DNA of 23,395 nt from Lepidodermella squamata (GCA_047495785.1 JBLDXI010000144.1:1-23395); one strand, 5' to 3'; positions 1 to 10,069 are shown, numbered from the stretch's first letter. Translations and numbers: made by a program. Notes: generated by a model from the letters alone, not told the origin.

Positions 1-1331
1 AAAGAGCGCAGAATGCAGAATTCTAAAAATTACCACGCAATTACATTTTACATTAAGCTTGGCCTCTTAGGTCTCTTGGTTCGGCTTTTCTTAGGTCTCC
101 CTAACACGGTTTGTAGTAATAAGGCTCCATTTAGATTGAACGCGTTCGTTAACCCAACCTGGATGAGTAATCAATATACTCGGCCTCCGGCGCGTTGAAG
201 TCGATGGATGAAATAAACAAAATTACATGTGAAATAGGAAATTAGCGAATAATTATTACATAAAAAAGAACAAACATCCACCCCTACACAGTATCTCACA
301 CAGTATTCTACACAAATCACAAGGCTGAAAAGCCGGGGATACCGCCCTGCACCCTTAAGTGCTTTCTGCGTGTCGATGGCTTGTACTCGCTCTTGTATAT
401 CGTTTCTCGCTTCTCCGACAATTGTCGTTTAGCGTTTGAAGCGTGGAAAAAGCAATACAAGAAATCATGAAAAAACACTCTTCATTTGTCCCTTTCCACT
501 TTCTTACTTCACGCTTAACTTCTCTTACTCAACAATTAAAACGCTGACAACAACTTTTCCGTGAGAGGAAAATCTCGCAGCTTTTTCTATTTTCTCGTTT
601 GGCCCTTTTCCACAATTATTTGTTTTTCATTTGTCTTTTTACATAAATGCTGCGAGTCCCAACATTTTTCCTATTAACTTGTAATTTTATCAAATGATAA
701 ATTATTTTGAAAAATGGATTTTTAGAGCTTTTTTGAAATGTTTTGGCGGGCCGTCTTTGATGTTGTTAACGCTGCGGGCCGTTCGCTGTTGGTTTCCCTG
801 TGGTCTGTGGTCTGTGGTCTGTGGTCTTGTGTCTTCTTACATCAATTTCGTGGACGCGCAGCCCAAAAAGTGTCTCTAGTTGGTCTCTAGTTAAAAGGGC
901 GCGGATGGTAGGTGGCTTTTGACTTTTAGCGGCAAAATAATCCTGAAACATTCATAGAAGAATGATATCGCATCCCGCGTTATATAATCAGTTTGTGAAG
1001 GCAACTATTATGCTTAATAAGAATTCATTTATTGCAAAATAACAGGAAGTCAAAGGAGGATATTTAGTACATAACATCCATAATACGAAGACATGACACA
1101 CGACCAACACCCTAGGAAATTGGAAACTATTCTCTCCTCGCTTTCGAAGGTTTCTTATAATTTAGAATAATTCGGATAGATTTGCGCAATCAATTTCACA
1201 CCGATTCCGGCAAATCCTGTTTCCTGATGAACAGATTTCTGTAATCTGTATTACTTCAATGATTTTATTGAGAATAAGACTGATCCGTAATTTTTATTAA
1301 TGTATTTATGTTTAGGCCTTCTCGATATTAG
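1..1331 (+). other. Non-coding upstream region of the left RYK-like gene
   Basis: This is AT-rich sequence without a convincing exon. I looked for the WIF ectodomain expected upstream of RYK and found no open stretch long enough. The short open frames at 13-198, 694-879 and 766-951 carry no recognisable motif. A four-copy heptamer repeat lies at 798-825. The sequence just before the start ends in TATTAG, which could be a splice acceptor (AG at 1330-1331), so a distant upstream exon is possible in principle. Any promoter of the gene should lie here. Confidence 0.5.
798..825 (+). repeat. Tandem CTGTGGT heptamer, 4 copies
   Basis: Four perfect consecutive copies of CTGTGGT, followed by a degenerate fifth unit (CTTGTGT). 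The same array appears in reverse complement at 15318-15345 in the right arm with the same copy number. Microsatellites change length quickly, so equal copy number supports a very recent or artefactual origin of the duplication. Confidence 0.9.
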
Positions 1332-2935
1332 ATGGATTACAATAGAAGTGCCGAGGATGGCCCTAGTCTTCAGGAATTCCTGGAAAAAGTGAGGAATATT
1401 TCATTCACTGGTGAGATATTGAAATGTTAACAATTGCCACATAACATTTCCTTGGTTTTAGAAAACGCCGAACCGGCACATTTTTCGGTGTTTTCATCTG
1501 CTATATTTTATGTTCTCATCGCTGGAGTTAGTGGGTTCTTGATTTTGTCGGCCACGATTCTTTGCTTTACTTACTGGTTTTATGTGAAGCGGAAGACTTC
1601 GCCAGTTTTGTAAGTTTTGATAAGGCGGAACCTGTTGCTTCTAACATTTGCGCATTTTTAGGGAGGGCTCCCTCTCCGATCTCTCTTTTCATGTTCAAGC
1701 GAACGGAGATGCATTTGCCGATGAAGAGAAGGACATGGGCGACTCTGCGAAGCAAATTTGCCGAGGTGAGCTTTGAAGTTAATAACTGCTTCTTTTTTCA
1801 TCTTTCGTTTTAGCTGAGGAAACCTCATTAATCGAGCCACCGTCTTGGTCGGTCATGGATGTCAACAAGCTGAAGTCATATTTTGCTGATATTACAGTTT
1901 CCGATCAAAGTGTAGAAAAATGCAAGGCACTACAAGAAGGTAACGATTGATGATTGAATTCTTACAATAAGTTTACGGGTTAACCTTAGGAACTTTTGGC
2001 GCGATATATCTTGGGCTGTTTCATAAGCCTACAAATTACGGTGCCGCTAATGGAAAGCCGGCGAACGGAAATATTGGTGGAAATGGCCCTCCGCGGAAGG
2101 CGTTCATCAAATCAGTCATTCGCCAAGCCACCCCGGTTCAAGTGGCTACTATGTTACACGACGCTTTGTTGCTGAAAGGAGTCGTTCACAAGCATTTGAT
2201 GTCGCCTGTAGCGGTCGCTTTTTCTCTGCCCGGCTGCTATCCTCAGTTTGTTTATGCAAGCGCTTCCTATGGGAATTTGAAGAAGGTTCTAACCGTTGCG
2301 AGATGGCCTAGTAATGTCGGCCGCACCAATTCATCTGATTCGAACCAGAGTGTTGTTTTTTCGATCCGAAACCTCATTGAAATAGCCACTCAGGTGCTGA
2401 AAGCCGTTCGTCATTTACATCGCGTTGCAATTGTTCACAAAGATATAGCTGCTCGAAATTGCTTCCTCACCAGTGGAACAGACGGCATGCGTGTTCGCCT
2501 CTGCGACCCTTGCTTATCGCGCGATTTATTCCCTGATGAATATCACTGCCTATTGGACAACGAAAATCGACCTGTTCGCTGGCTTGCTTTAGAAGCGTTG
2601 GAGGAAAAGCTGTATTCACGGTCAAGTGACGTTTGGGCATTTGCTGTTTTCCTTTGGGAGCTTTTCACCCTGGGCCAGATGCCGTACGTTGACGTTGACC
2701 CTATGGAAATGGCGACTGTTCTCGCTGATGGCCTTCGCGTTCAAAAGCCACCTAATTGCCCTGATCACATGTAAGTATCTCCGAATATTTGTGTTTCATT
2801 TTGATGACATATCGTTGATTTTCTATTAGATACAGCTTGATGGTTTGTTGCTGGATGCTGCAACCGGAGCAGCGACCCACGATTGACAAAATCAACGAGT
2901 TTTTACAAGCGTATATTGCTCAATCGCCGTTGTAG
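1332..2935 (+). CDS. ryk: RYK-like transmembrane pseudokinase, left copy (447 aa, no WIF domain)
   Basis: Six exons: 1332-1410, 1462-1609, 1662-1765, 1814-1939, 1990-2770, 2830-2935; all junctions are GT...AG and keep frame. A 38-residue N-terminus with one NIS glycosylation site precedes a transmembrane segment (about 39-66) and a basic stop (VKRK). A kinase-like domain runs from QEGTFGAI (about 151) to near the C-terminus. It has the RYK signatures LSRDLFPDEYHC and DNENRPVRW, DVWAF, LWELFTLGQ and PYVDVDP. The lysine (FIKS, 193) is kept, HRD is HKD (302-304) and DFG is DPC (325-327), so catalysis is doubtful; vertebrate RYK is also altered at DFG. RYK proteins normally carry an extracellular WIF domain that binds Wnt; it is missing here. 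An in-frame TAG lies directly before the ATG, so the start is either this ATG or an exon border. Membrane receptor by inference. Confidence 0.9.
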
Positions 2936-4305
2936 GCGTATCAATAATTATGCGTCTCAATAACTGCCGCCTAGTCTTCCTTAATCAGAAAGATTGCTCT
3001 ATACGTACTTTTGTTTGCGTTTGCATAATCCAGTATGCATCGGACATGACTGCTTCTCGTCGTTTTTATTGCGCCTGCTCAAGTAATTGCTGCTGTTTTG
3101 ACGACGCCCTGTATTGTTGACAAAATTATATTCGGAGATAGCTGATTTAATTATGTGCTCACTGCGAGACGGTTGGCGTCGCTTATCGTTTGTAGATTTA
3201 GCATTTTGTTGCAATGGTATCGGTGTTACATTTATATATTGCTGCATTTGTCTTGCCCAGTCAATAACTAGTTGTTTGTATATGTAAATGTTCATACAGC
3301 GAAAGATCAAAGATGCATTGCACGTTTCTCAGGTTTTTCGGTTGCTTTTTATATTCTATTTACATCATTTAATAATTAGTCATTTTTGTGACTCGAAAAT
3401 GTACGGATGATATTGATTGCTCTTGTTAAAGCTGATGATTTTCTTATAATTTTCGTCAACGATGAAATCGCTGCCTACTTTCTGGTTTTATTCAGAAATG
3501 CTTTCGGTAAAGCTCAGAAATAAAGAAGACTTTTTGGTACTTCGAATGATTTTTAGCGGAAAGGCTTAGCGTTCTATTTTATTTGGGACCGAATAATTGC
3601 TTTCGACCGGTTCACGTATAAGAGCAATTAAGAAAGGTACGACCTCTAATGTTGGATACTGCGTATAAGCAAGTTACGCAACCACAGATGTGCGCATTTT
3701 GTATCAATTTGCCCCGGCGTGGTGCACTTGGCTAACAGTTCAATCTAATTATTAGCGGCAATAAACCGCTAACGTCCTGCTGAGCTAATGGTAACTTCTG
3801 ATACCATACTTTGTTTCATGCTATTTGGCTGCTCCGGTTCCGAGACCATGCTCATTTCAGTGAAGTGGTTCCTAGTATACCACGACTTCAACAACTCAGT
3901 GAATGCCCTATATTTTGACGATAACACAAGATTTGAACATTATCTCACGGTTCCGGCGCGGTGAAATCAAAGTGGGAGAGGCACCACTTCAGTTGGTAAT
4001 CAAGAATGTAGGAGCGCATAATGATTAACAAACGCCTACCGCATTGAGAAAACCTCCGATAAGACAAGAGCACTGAGCGAGAATACTCAGCAGCTACACG
4101 AGCGACAACAGAATGTCGCCCATAACTTCATGTGGCTTTGCATTTTATTTGTTCTCTTTATGACAGTGGCACGTAATTTTCCCATACCTATCCCAAAGCT
4201 ACCGAATTTTTATTGCAGTTTTATTGCTAGTAAAATTGAGTTACGTTAGAACGAGAAAATTCCGCAGCGTGTATGTCAATGACAGCCTAATTTCTGCCGC
4301 GCAAG
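2936..4305 (+). other. Intergenic region crossing the inner border of the left arm
   Basis: No gene is supported on the plus strand. The first 465 bp belong to the inverted repeat, and unique sequence starts at 3401. An AATAAA at 3517-3522 lies beyond the arm border; if the left RYK-like gene used it, the right copy would lack it. The rest (3401-4305) is AT-rich, without a recognisable motif, tRNA or long open frame. The promoter of the Na,K-ATPase beta gene is expected in its last part. Confidence 0.4.
2999..3295 (-). CDS. Unrecognised 98-aa open frame antisense to the RYK-like 3' region, left copy
   Basis: Counting from its first ATG, the frame encodes 98 residues that are rich in Asn, Gln, Lys and Arg, with a short Cys pair near the end (CPMHTGLCKRK). 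It begins about 105 bp inside the inner edge of the repeat arm and reads back towards the RYK-like gene. No family is recognised, no signal peptide or membrane segment is visible, and no splice sites are needed. Its length is mildly unusual for AT-rich DNA, but a chance frame in the 3' flank is the likelier explanation. An identical copy lies at 12848-13144. Confidence 0.2.
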   Translation of the reverse strand: MNIYIYKQLVIDWARQMQQYINVTPIPLQQNAKSTNDKRRQPSRSEHIIKSAISEYNFVNNTGRRQNSSNYLSRRNKNDEKQSCPMHTGLCKRKQKYV

Positions 4306-5912
4306 ATGCCATCGGAATCGGAAGACGAAAAAGATTGGGAGGAAGATATTGGGGTGAGGCAAGAGCAGAGGTTGCTCAGCGGCCCATCTCAATCAACTTG
4401 GGAAAATGGTGGCCGACGTAGGAGTTCCATGGCAAGCAGCGAACAGCGTTTTCAATACGCGAAATCTTATTTCGAAGCAAGTATCGAGCCCGACCGACCA
4501 CGTCTAGTGAATGCATGGTACGAAAGCCAACGCCCGAACAGATCCAGAGCAATTGGTGCGAGAAAGCAAATTTTTTATAACGAGAAGAAGGAGCAAAAGG
4601 GTGAAATTCTGTTCGGGCGAACCGCGAAACAATTAGGTTTGTCGATTAAGTACCTACTTCTTACAATCAAGATCGATATTTTTATGATGAAAGCTGAAGT
4701 TATAGCTAAGTCTTTGATCTTTGACAGCTGCCTGTATTGGATTTTATTTCATATTATGGAGCTTTTTAATCGGTGTCGCGGCTGGTTTGATCGCCCTCCA
4801 ACTCCACAGTGGCTGGATAAGTATCGACTACCCCAGGTTTACGACAAAAGACAGTCCAATTGGACAAATAGGATCAAGACACTACAGTCATCGCCATTAT
4901 TATGGTAACCCTGGATTAGCATTTCGGCCGTTAAATTACGATGACTCAAATTTGATCTGGTTTATACCTGGTTCCAAACATCCTGAAACTTGGATGCCTC
5001 TAGTTGGAAGCCTAGATGCCTACTTGGAAGGTGCGCTCATTGTCATTCATTCGAAAGTTTCCGATGTTGTTTTTTTCAGCTTACACTGAGAAAAGGATGT
5101 ATGGGTGCTACGACTGCAGTAAGCGACCTTTTCCTCCACCGCCCATTGAGGAAGATCCTTATGTAAATGAGGACGGAAATTACGCGAAGTGGTATTGCTG
5201 TTTTTATATCAAAGATCTCGGTCGAGAATGCACGAAACAAAGGGCTTACGGCTACGTCGAAGGGAAACCATGCATTTTGCTGAAGCTCAATAGAGTAACA
5301 TCGAATTAAAGGTTGTAGTCTTGGAAATAATCTTGTTTTGCGACAGATAATCAACTGGATGCCGATGCTTTACAAAAATAAATCAGAAGCTCCAGCGGAG
5401 ATCCACGACAGATTCAGCGAAAGGCATATTGGGGTTAAATGCTTCGGTGTTGTAAGTAAATATTGAAATTGGCGACTTTTTGGTTTCATCTCCACATTTA
5501 ATTTTAGTATCCGTCAGATAAAGAACATATCGGTGAATTGGCCTATTATCCTCCTGAAGGCTTTCCTTACTACTATTTCCCGTACCGAAATCAAAAGCGT
5601 TTCCGTTCTCCACTGGTCTTCATGCAATTTCTCAATGCGACCCCTGGAGTTTTGATAATGGTTGAATGCCACGCTTATGCAAAAAACATCGAGATTGACA
5701 CATCGATATTTCACATGATGGGCTCAGTTCGGTTCGAAATCATGATCGACGTCAGCCGGGGCGCGCCGTCATCGTCGGCATCTTCGACTCATCATCAGCA
5801 TCGAAAGTCGTCTGCTTTCGCTTTAGCTCAAATATTTTTGCTGATGGATCAAACAATTTTGCGTTTCCTTTGCATTTTTTCGGTAGCGATTACTCGTAGT
5901 CTTTCTTCATAG
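4306..5912 (+). CDS. ATP1B: Na+/K+-ATPase beta subunit (452 aa, extended at both ends)
   Basis: Five exons: 4306-4636, 4728-5030, 5080-5294, 5347-5451, 5508-5912; frames agree at all junctions. The type II layout of the family is clear: cytosolic N-terminus, FGRTAK (103-108) before one membrane span (111-136), then a large ectodomain with PGLAFRP, YGYVEGKPC (268-276), LLKLNR-IINW across an exon border, SPLVFMQF and VRFEIMIDV (392-400). Ectodomain cysteines match the conserved disulfide pattern (C221/C224, C251 or C252, C262, C276, C314, C372). The beta subunit escorts the catalytic alpha subunit to the plasma membrane and tunes Na+/K+ transport. Usual length is about 300-320 aa. Here the cytosolic tail is about 110 residues, and about 52 residues follow the normal end, Ser-rich then hydrophobic. 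The upstream frame from 4224 was not chosen because it is out of frame with the family match. Confidence 0.92.
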
Positions 5913-6321
5913 AGTATCAAGTTTTGCACGAACAGAGAGAGAGAGAAGACTTTATCGGAATTATTTACAGTTATATAACTTGGACGCTCAGCGTATAAGC
6001 AACTGGTTTAAAGTTTGAAGGCCATTTAGGTATACAGCTCTGGATTTTTGCCAATAATTTAAATAAAGCTAAATATTTATATCGTGAACAATTTAGAGTA
6101 GCGAGAAATTTTCATTTTCTAAACTACGCAAGGTATTCAGGGTCAAACATCATTGCGGCAGCGTAGGAGGAGATCAGCGAGATAAGCAGCTACCTTTTAT
6201 AACATCGGCAGCCTTCCAATAAAATTCCAGTCGTCATGAACGATAACGATATGGCGCACTGATTAAAAACTCAGTGGTACAAGCCAAAATTTTACCGGAA
6301 TATCGGGTGTTTTAATCACAC
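5913..6321 (+). other. Intergenic region between Na,K-ATPase beta and the GPCR gene
   Basis: It contains the presumed 3' UTR of the beta-subunit gene up to about 6090. A GA dinucleotide run (GAGAGAGAGA) begins near 5936. The remaining 230 bp should hold the 5' region of the GPCR gene. No open frame or RNA gene is recognised. Confidence 0.4.
6062..6067 (+). terminator. AATAAA polyadenylation signal, Na,K-ATPase beta gene
   Basis: Canonical AATAAA hexamer 150 nt after the stop codon of the Na,K-ATPase beta gene, and the first such motif downstream on that strand. It fits a short 3' UTR. Confidence 0.55.
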
Positions 6322-7361
6322 ATGTGCCATCTGAATGACTCCATGCGGGAGCAATACGTTGCCAACCGCCGGGAGCACATCCTATACTTCGCCGTATTTC
6401 CCGCTTTTTGCACGACTGGTGTTATTTTCAACGTCGCTTTTTTGATTGGCTTGTGGTCAACGCGCTTCAGAGGGCCCATGTACACCTTCCTAAAGGCTAT
6501 GGCAATGTGTGACCTATTCTATTTCCTTTCTTTCTTCGTTGTTATGATCGAGCGATGTACTTATGATTTTTGCTTCCTGATAAACTCTACCGGCTATGCT
6601 CGACTTATCCTTCAAGTCCTCATTTATCAGGTCGCAAAGGAAGCCACTTTCTGGATCAGCTATTGCATCAGCTTGCTGTTTTTTATTCAACGGATGATAT
6701 CTCTGGTTTCCCCTCTCGAAGTGAAGCAGTACTTCAACGTAGCAAGATCTCGATACATAATTATTTCCTCGGTTTTCGTAAGTTATATCGCGGTGATTAA
6801 TAGAAAAGATGTATTCATGTTGGAATTTCCGAAAATTAGATTAATTACTCTGTTAGTACTTGGGCAGCTGAGTATGGAAGGGTCCAGAAAACATCGCTTT
6901 CTACACGATGCACGCTCTATATAGGATTTTTCTCAGTAAATTCGCACAGCCGGGGAATGCTTCACATCGCCATGCTGACCTTTATTTACTTCGTTCCAGC
7001 TATCACTTTCATCGTGTTCTGGGCAACTTATAGACGCGAACTAACTCGGCAATCAAACAGTAGCTCTAAACTTGCGACTCGCATAGGTCTGGCGGTGATA
7101 TCTGGAAAAATACTGTTCTCGCTCGCCAATTATGTGGAATGGTTTGCTGGCTACAACGTTTCCGGGAATTTAAGCGATCAAACCCAAGCGTTGGTTCGCG
7201 ACATTTGCAACTCTTGCGCTATACTTGCGCAACTGTTTTCAATCCTATTGCAGCTTGTTTTTAACCGCGCATTTCAGCGCAAATTTTTTGGGCGGCAGTT
7301 TACGGCCAGCAGCTCACTACAGCATTGTACATCCGCTTCCAGTAACATCATTTCGGAATAA
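6322..7361 (+). CDS. Rhodopsin-like (class A) G-protein-coupled receptor, about 314 aa; middle junction uncertain
   Basis: The first exon gives TM1 (ILYFAVFPAF...), an RFRGPMYTFLKAMAMCDL stretch leading into TM2, TM3 ending in IQRMISL in place of DRY, and the beginning of TM4. The last exon gives TM5 (LTFIYFVPAITF), TM6 and TM7, then NRAFQRKF as helix 8. The TM6 CWxP and TM7 NPxxY motifs are absent or strongly changed. The layout resembles peptide (FMRFamide-type) receptors of invertebrates, but the ligand is unknown. The two parts lie in different frames. The strong donor GTAAGT at 6778 with an AG ending at 6872 restores frame (6322-6777 plus 6873-7361) but leaves TM4 short. Reading through 6778 gives a better TM4 (SSVFVSYIAVIN) but then needs a weak donor near 6819 with the acceptor before 6857. 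A disrupted gene cannot be excluded. Confidence 0.7.
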
Positions 7362-7691
7362 AACCATGTTTTGTGAGTTGTGAAAGCCTGGCCATTAGTG
7401 ATTAGGCACGCTCTCGAGGAAAATCGCCAATAAACAACGCCATTAAAAGTTAAGCCTCTGTTTTGCAAAAACTTAATCTCATCGCAAAATGCAGGACTTG
7501 AATGAAAATTTAAAGAGGTTAATGTCCTATTTTGACATTATTTTAGCGGTTTATTCAATGGAAATACGTATCTAGAGAATCAAGAGACAGTATGCAAAAA
7601 GGTAATATTTATAGTTGCAATTTTGCGAAAATTTCCGCCAACATCATCAGATCAGTCAACATTATTATTTGAAAAATAATGGTCATTCTCA
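7362..7691 (+). other. Intergenic region before the small unknown gene
   Basis: It holds the GPCR 3' end (AATAAA at 7429) and about 250 bp of AT-rich sequence. No further gene is supported. A stop codon at 7677-7679 closes the frame of the next gene upstream of its start. Confidence 0.4.
7429..7434 (+). terminator. AATAAA polyadenylation signal, GPCR gene
   Basis: Canonical AATAAA 67 nt after the GPCR stop codon, consistent with a very short 3' UTR. Confidence 0.6.
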
Positions 7692-8051
7692 ATGGTCATT
7701 CTCAGCATCATTGATATGGGTCTGGATAAGGCGGATCGGTGTGACACTGCCTCCTCAACTGTTTTCGGCCAGAATGAATCTGGCTTTCAAAGATCGATGA
7801 CCGTCACTTCAGTTCAAGCAAATTATTCAGCAATGCAATTCGCCGGTCACAGGTGAGAAATAAGAATTTTAAGCCTGATTTCACACATTATTTTCAGATT
7901 TTCTCGTTGGACCCGGTTATTTCCGATGGATAAATCGTCATCAAGCACAGCTGATCCAGGCACCTACACCTTCATTAGTCGGAAATCTCAAGTTACCAGA
8001 GGAAGCTCATTAAAATTAAACCGGTTCTCTGAGATCAACAGAAAAAATTAA
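7692..8051 (+). CDS. Unrecognised 104-aa protein, two exons
   Basis: Exons 7692-7852 and 7898-8051 are joined across a 45-nt intron with a good donor (AG/GTGAGA) and acceptor (TTTTCAG/A), and frame is kept. The product is polar and rich in Ser, Thr, Arg and Asn, without a membrane segment. A short DPGTYTF motif recalls the PGPGxY core of sperm-tail PG-rich repeats, but one weak match is not enough to assign a family. A start at 7716 (MGLDK) is also possible. The sequence around the first ATG (ATGGTCATTCTC) is directly duplicated just upstream. The gene converges on METTL17, with only about 60 bp between the two stop codons. The splice sites and length argue for a real gene; function unknown. 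Confidence 0.5.
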
Positions 8052-8111
8052 AGCAATACAAACATTTTTAATATTTTGAAAGCTTCGACAAGTAAAACAT
8101 CAACAATGTTA

Positions 8112-9927
8112 TCATTCTTTCGGTTTCTCAGCTTCGTTTAAAGGTTCCATTGAGCAAGGTAATAGGTCGCCGGATTTGCAATACGACGAACACTTGTACA
8201 AATGCCTGTATTCAAACAATACGGTTAATCGCAATAACTGAATCTTTCACTGTCAACTCACTGGCCACTTTTGTTTTTAGTTACAACGCTCTGTCGAATC
8301 AAACCATCAGGGCAGCAGAGATGAAGATGAACATGTCTAGCCCGCGGAGCTGAAAGGAGAACTCTTGGCCAGGCAGGGCTATCAATTGTTGGGTTTTCAT
8401 TCGTCTCACTCGATTTCTTTTCAATTATTAGATACGAGTAGCTTTCGGACGCAATTTGCTCTTTTTGCTGTAAATATTTTGATAGGAAATTTGAGCCGTT
8501 ACTTGAAAATCACAAACCGTCACTAATCGAAGCTTAGTGTATTTTGTACTGAACGAACAGATCGGGCTCAATTCTTGAGAAGTTAACCTCGGACAAGCAT
8601 GAGCATGTGGGCACTTGAATTTAAAAAAAATGCATCTTTAAAATTTGATTTAAAATTTCAAACTCACAGGTGCCAAAATTCTAACGCCAGGCTATCAATA
8701 AGAAGATTCAATTAACAAATCAATAAAAGAAACGTTGTTTTACCTGTTCCGTGAAGAAATTTCGAGCCTCTGTTATTAGCTTGAACCCGCCAGTTGTTGC
8801 ATGTTCAACAATGACGATGTATTTCCTTGATTTACTCAACATCGAAGTGTAGAGCTTGAGACGTTCATCTTGGCTAGCCATTTCCATCAGGGTGTAACTG
8901 CAAGTGACCAAATCGTACTTGTTCTCATCTCCATGAGGTATGACAGCTTTGTAGAACAGACCGGAAAAAGCAGGTTTTCCAGCAGCTTTCCCTCCCTTTA
9001 ACATTGAGACATGAATAGTTGGGTTATTTTGGCGAGGAGAATTACCTGAATAATCAATTTAGACAACTTCGACATTTCCTGGGATGTATCGACACACAAG
9101 GCTACCCTAACACCATCTTCCCATACAGGTTTAGTGGCCCATAAAACCGAACCGAGCCCTGATCCGATGTCAAGCAAGTACTCGGGTTTGAAACTTTGGT
9201 CCACCGCTCGAATTTCTTCGAATATTTTGACCAAAACCGCATATTCAGCTGGCAATCTCTCAAACATATACAAATAGCAATTGTAAGCGTCGAATTCCAT
9301 AGGCTTCCAATGATAGACAGTTTTTCTCAGCTTCGAATAAAGTCTGTTTTTGATATTTTCCTCGTAGATTTCTTCCTCTTCAGGTGTCGGGTTTTGGCTA
9401 CCAATATCAATCTTTGAGCGCAGTTTTTCTTCTATTTTCACCGCTCTCTCCCGTAATTCAGTGTTGTCAGTGGGGGGCAGTCGAGATTTTAGATTGTGAA
9501 CAAACTCCGCACTAGCGCGCTTTATATCTTCCAACTTGTATTCTAAATGACAGGATATAGTTTTGTTGCTATGGTTGCGCGAACTTACTCCCTATTAGCG
9601 AAAACACAGCCGTTTGAACAGTTTCGGGAACGTTTACGACTTTGTGATTCCTCAGACCAGGGTGACGCTTGGCTTTCAGTTCCGCGGCAGCCAGGCGAGA
9701 TTCCAAAGCAGCATCCAGCTTCAAAGTAACATCTCTTTCTTGCGGTCGAGGAACGTGTACTTCTTGCTGTTATTTACAAATCAACTCGAAATTTCACAAT
9801 TCCAAGTGCTAACTAAACTCACTGGAATTTCTTCCTCCTCTGGAGCAACGCTTTCAGGGTTAACCCTCCTTGCATTTGGCGCGCCCCTCAAGGAACGGCT
9901 GAAAAACGCAACCAATTTCCGCGACAT
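8112..9927 (-). CDS. METTL17: METTL17/Rsm22-like mitochondrial ribosome assembly factor (481 aa)
   Basis: Eight exons, in transcript order: 9823-9927, 9589-9766, 9046-9542, 8744-8995, 8668-8691, 8524-8613, 8262-8467, 8112-8205. Every junction is GT...AG and in frame. The N-terminus (MSRKLVAFFSRSLR) is basic and hydrophobic like a mitochondrial presequence. A methyltransferase fold follows: YHWKPMEF, LPAEYAVL and SAM motif I LLDIGSGLGS (about 217-226), then YDLVTCSYTLMEM. The C-terminal part has CPHAHACPR (C353, C359), C371 and HLCCPDG (433-434), which match the four-cysteine iron-sulfur site of this family, and ends with HLYKCSSYCKSGDLLPC. The family binds the small mitoribosomal subunit and is needed for its assembly; methyl transfer is debated. 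Exon 5 is only 24 nt. Human METTL17 is of similar length, so the gene looks complete. It lies 142 nt downstream of PFDN4 on the same strand. Confidence 0.93.
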
Positions 9928-10036
9928 TTTTAATAATAATCTTTAATAATCAGTGGTTTCTACACATAACATAGAGTGTACATGCAAATTATCACATTCG
10001 GGTAAATCACGCAGTGACTTTCAAAGCATTTGCATA

Positions 10037-10042
10037 TTTATT
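10037..10042 (-). terminator. AATAAA polyadenylation signal between PFDN4 and METTL17
   Basis: On the minus strand AATAAA lies 28 nt after the PFDN4 stop and about 110 nt before the METTL17 start. This places the PFDN4 mRNA end inside a very short intercistronic gap, as in operons whose downstream cistron is separately capped by trans-splicing. Confidence 0.6.
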
Positions 10043-10069
10043 CGCGAGAAATGTTGAGCAAGTTTTTGA

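Larger units (their letters stand above)
1..3400 (+). repeat. Left arm of a 3.4 kb inverted repeat
   Basis: The reverse complement of this arm is present at 12743-16142, with every position x pairing with 16143-x. Coding and non-coding stretches I compared by eye (1-60, 241-300, 2941-3000, 3361-3400) are identical, and all open frames reappear with equal length and the same coordinate sum, so there are no indels. Pairing breaks at 3401 (G opposite T at 12742, where C would be needed). The outer end is base 1 of the window, so the arm may extend beyond what can be seen. It contains a complete RYK-like gene, about 1.3 kb upstream of it and 465 bp downstream. Confidence 0.97.

Noticed and set aside
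1562-1840. Open frames of 60-83 codons on both strands in the RYK-like gene
   Set aside because: They overlap well-supported exons and introns of the RYK-like gene and change frame against it; shadows.
3400-3404. Extension of the inverted repeat a few bases past 3400
   Set aside because: Three bases after the first mismatch happen to pair (3402-3404), but pairing is lost afterwards, so the border was kept at 3400.
3640-3830. GC-richer patch considered as a tRNA
   Set aside because: No acceptor-stem pairing and no T-loop motif (GGTTCRANYC) on either strand.
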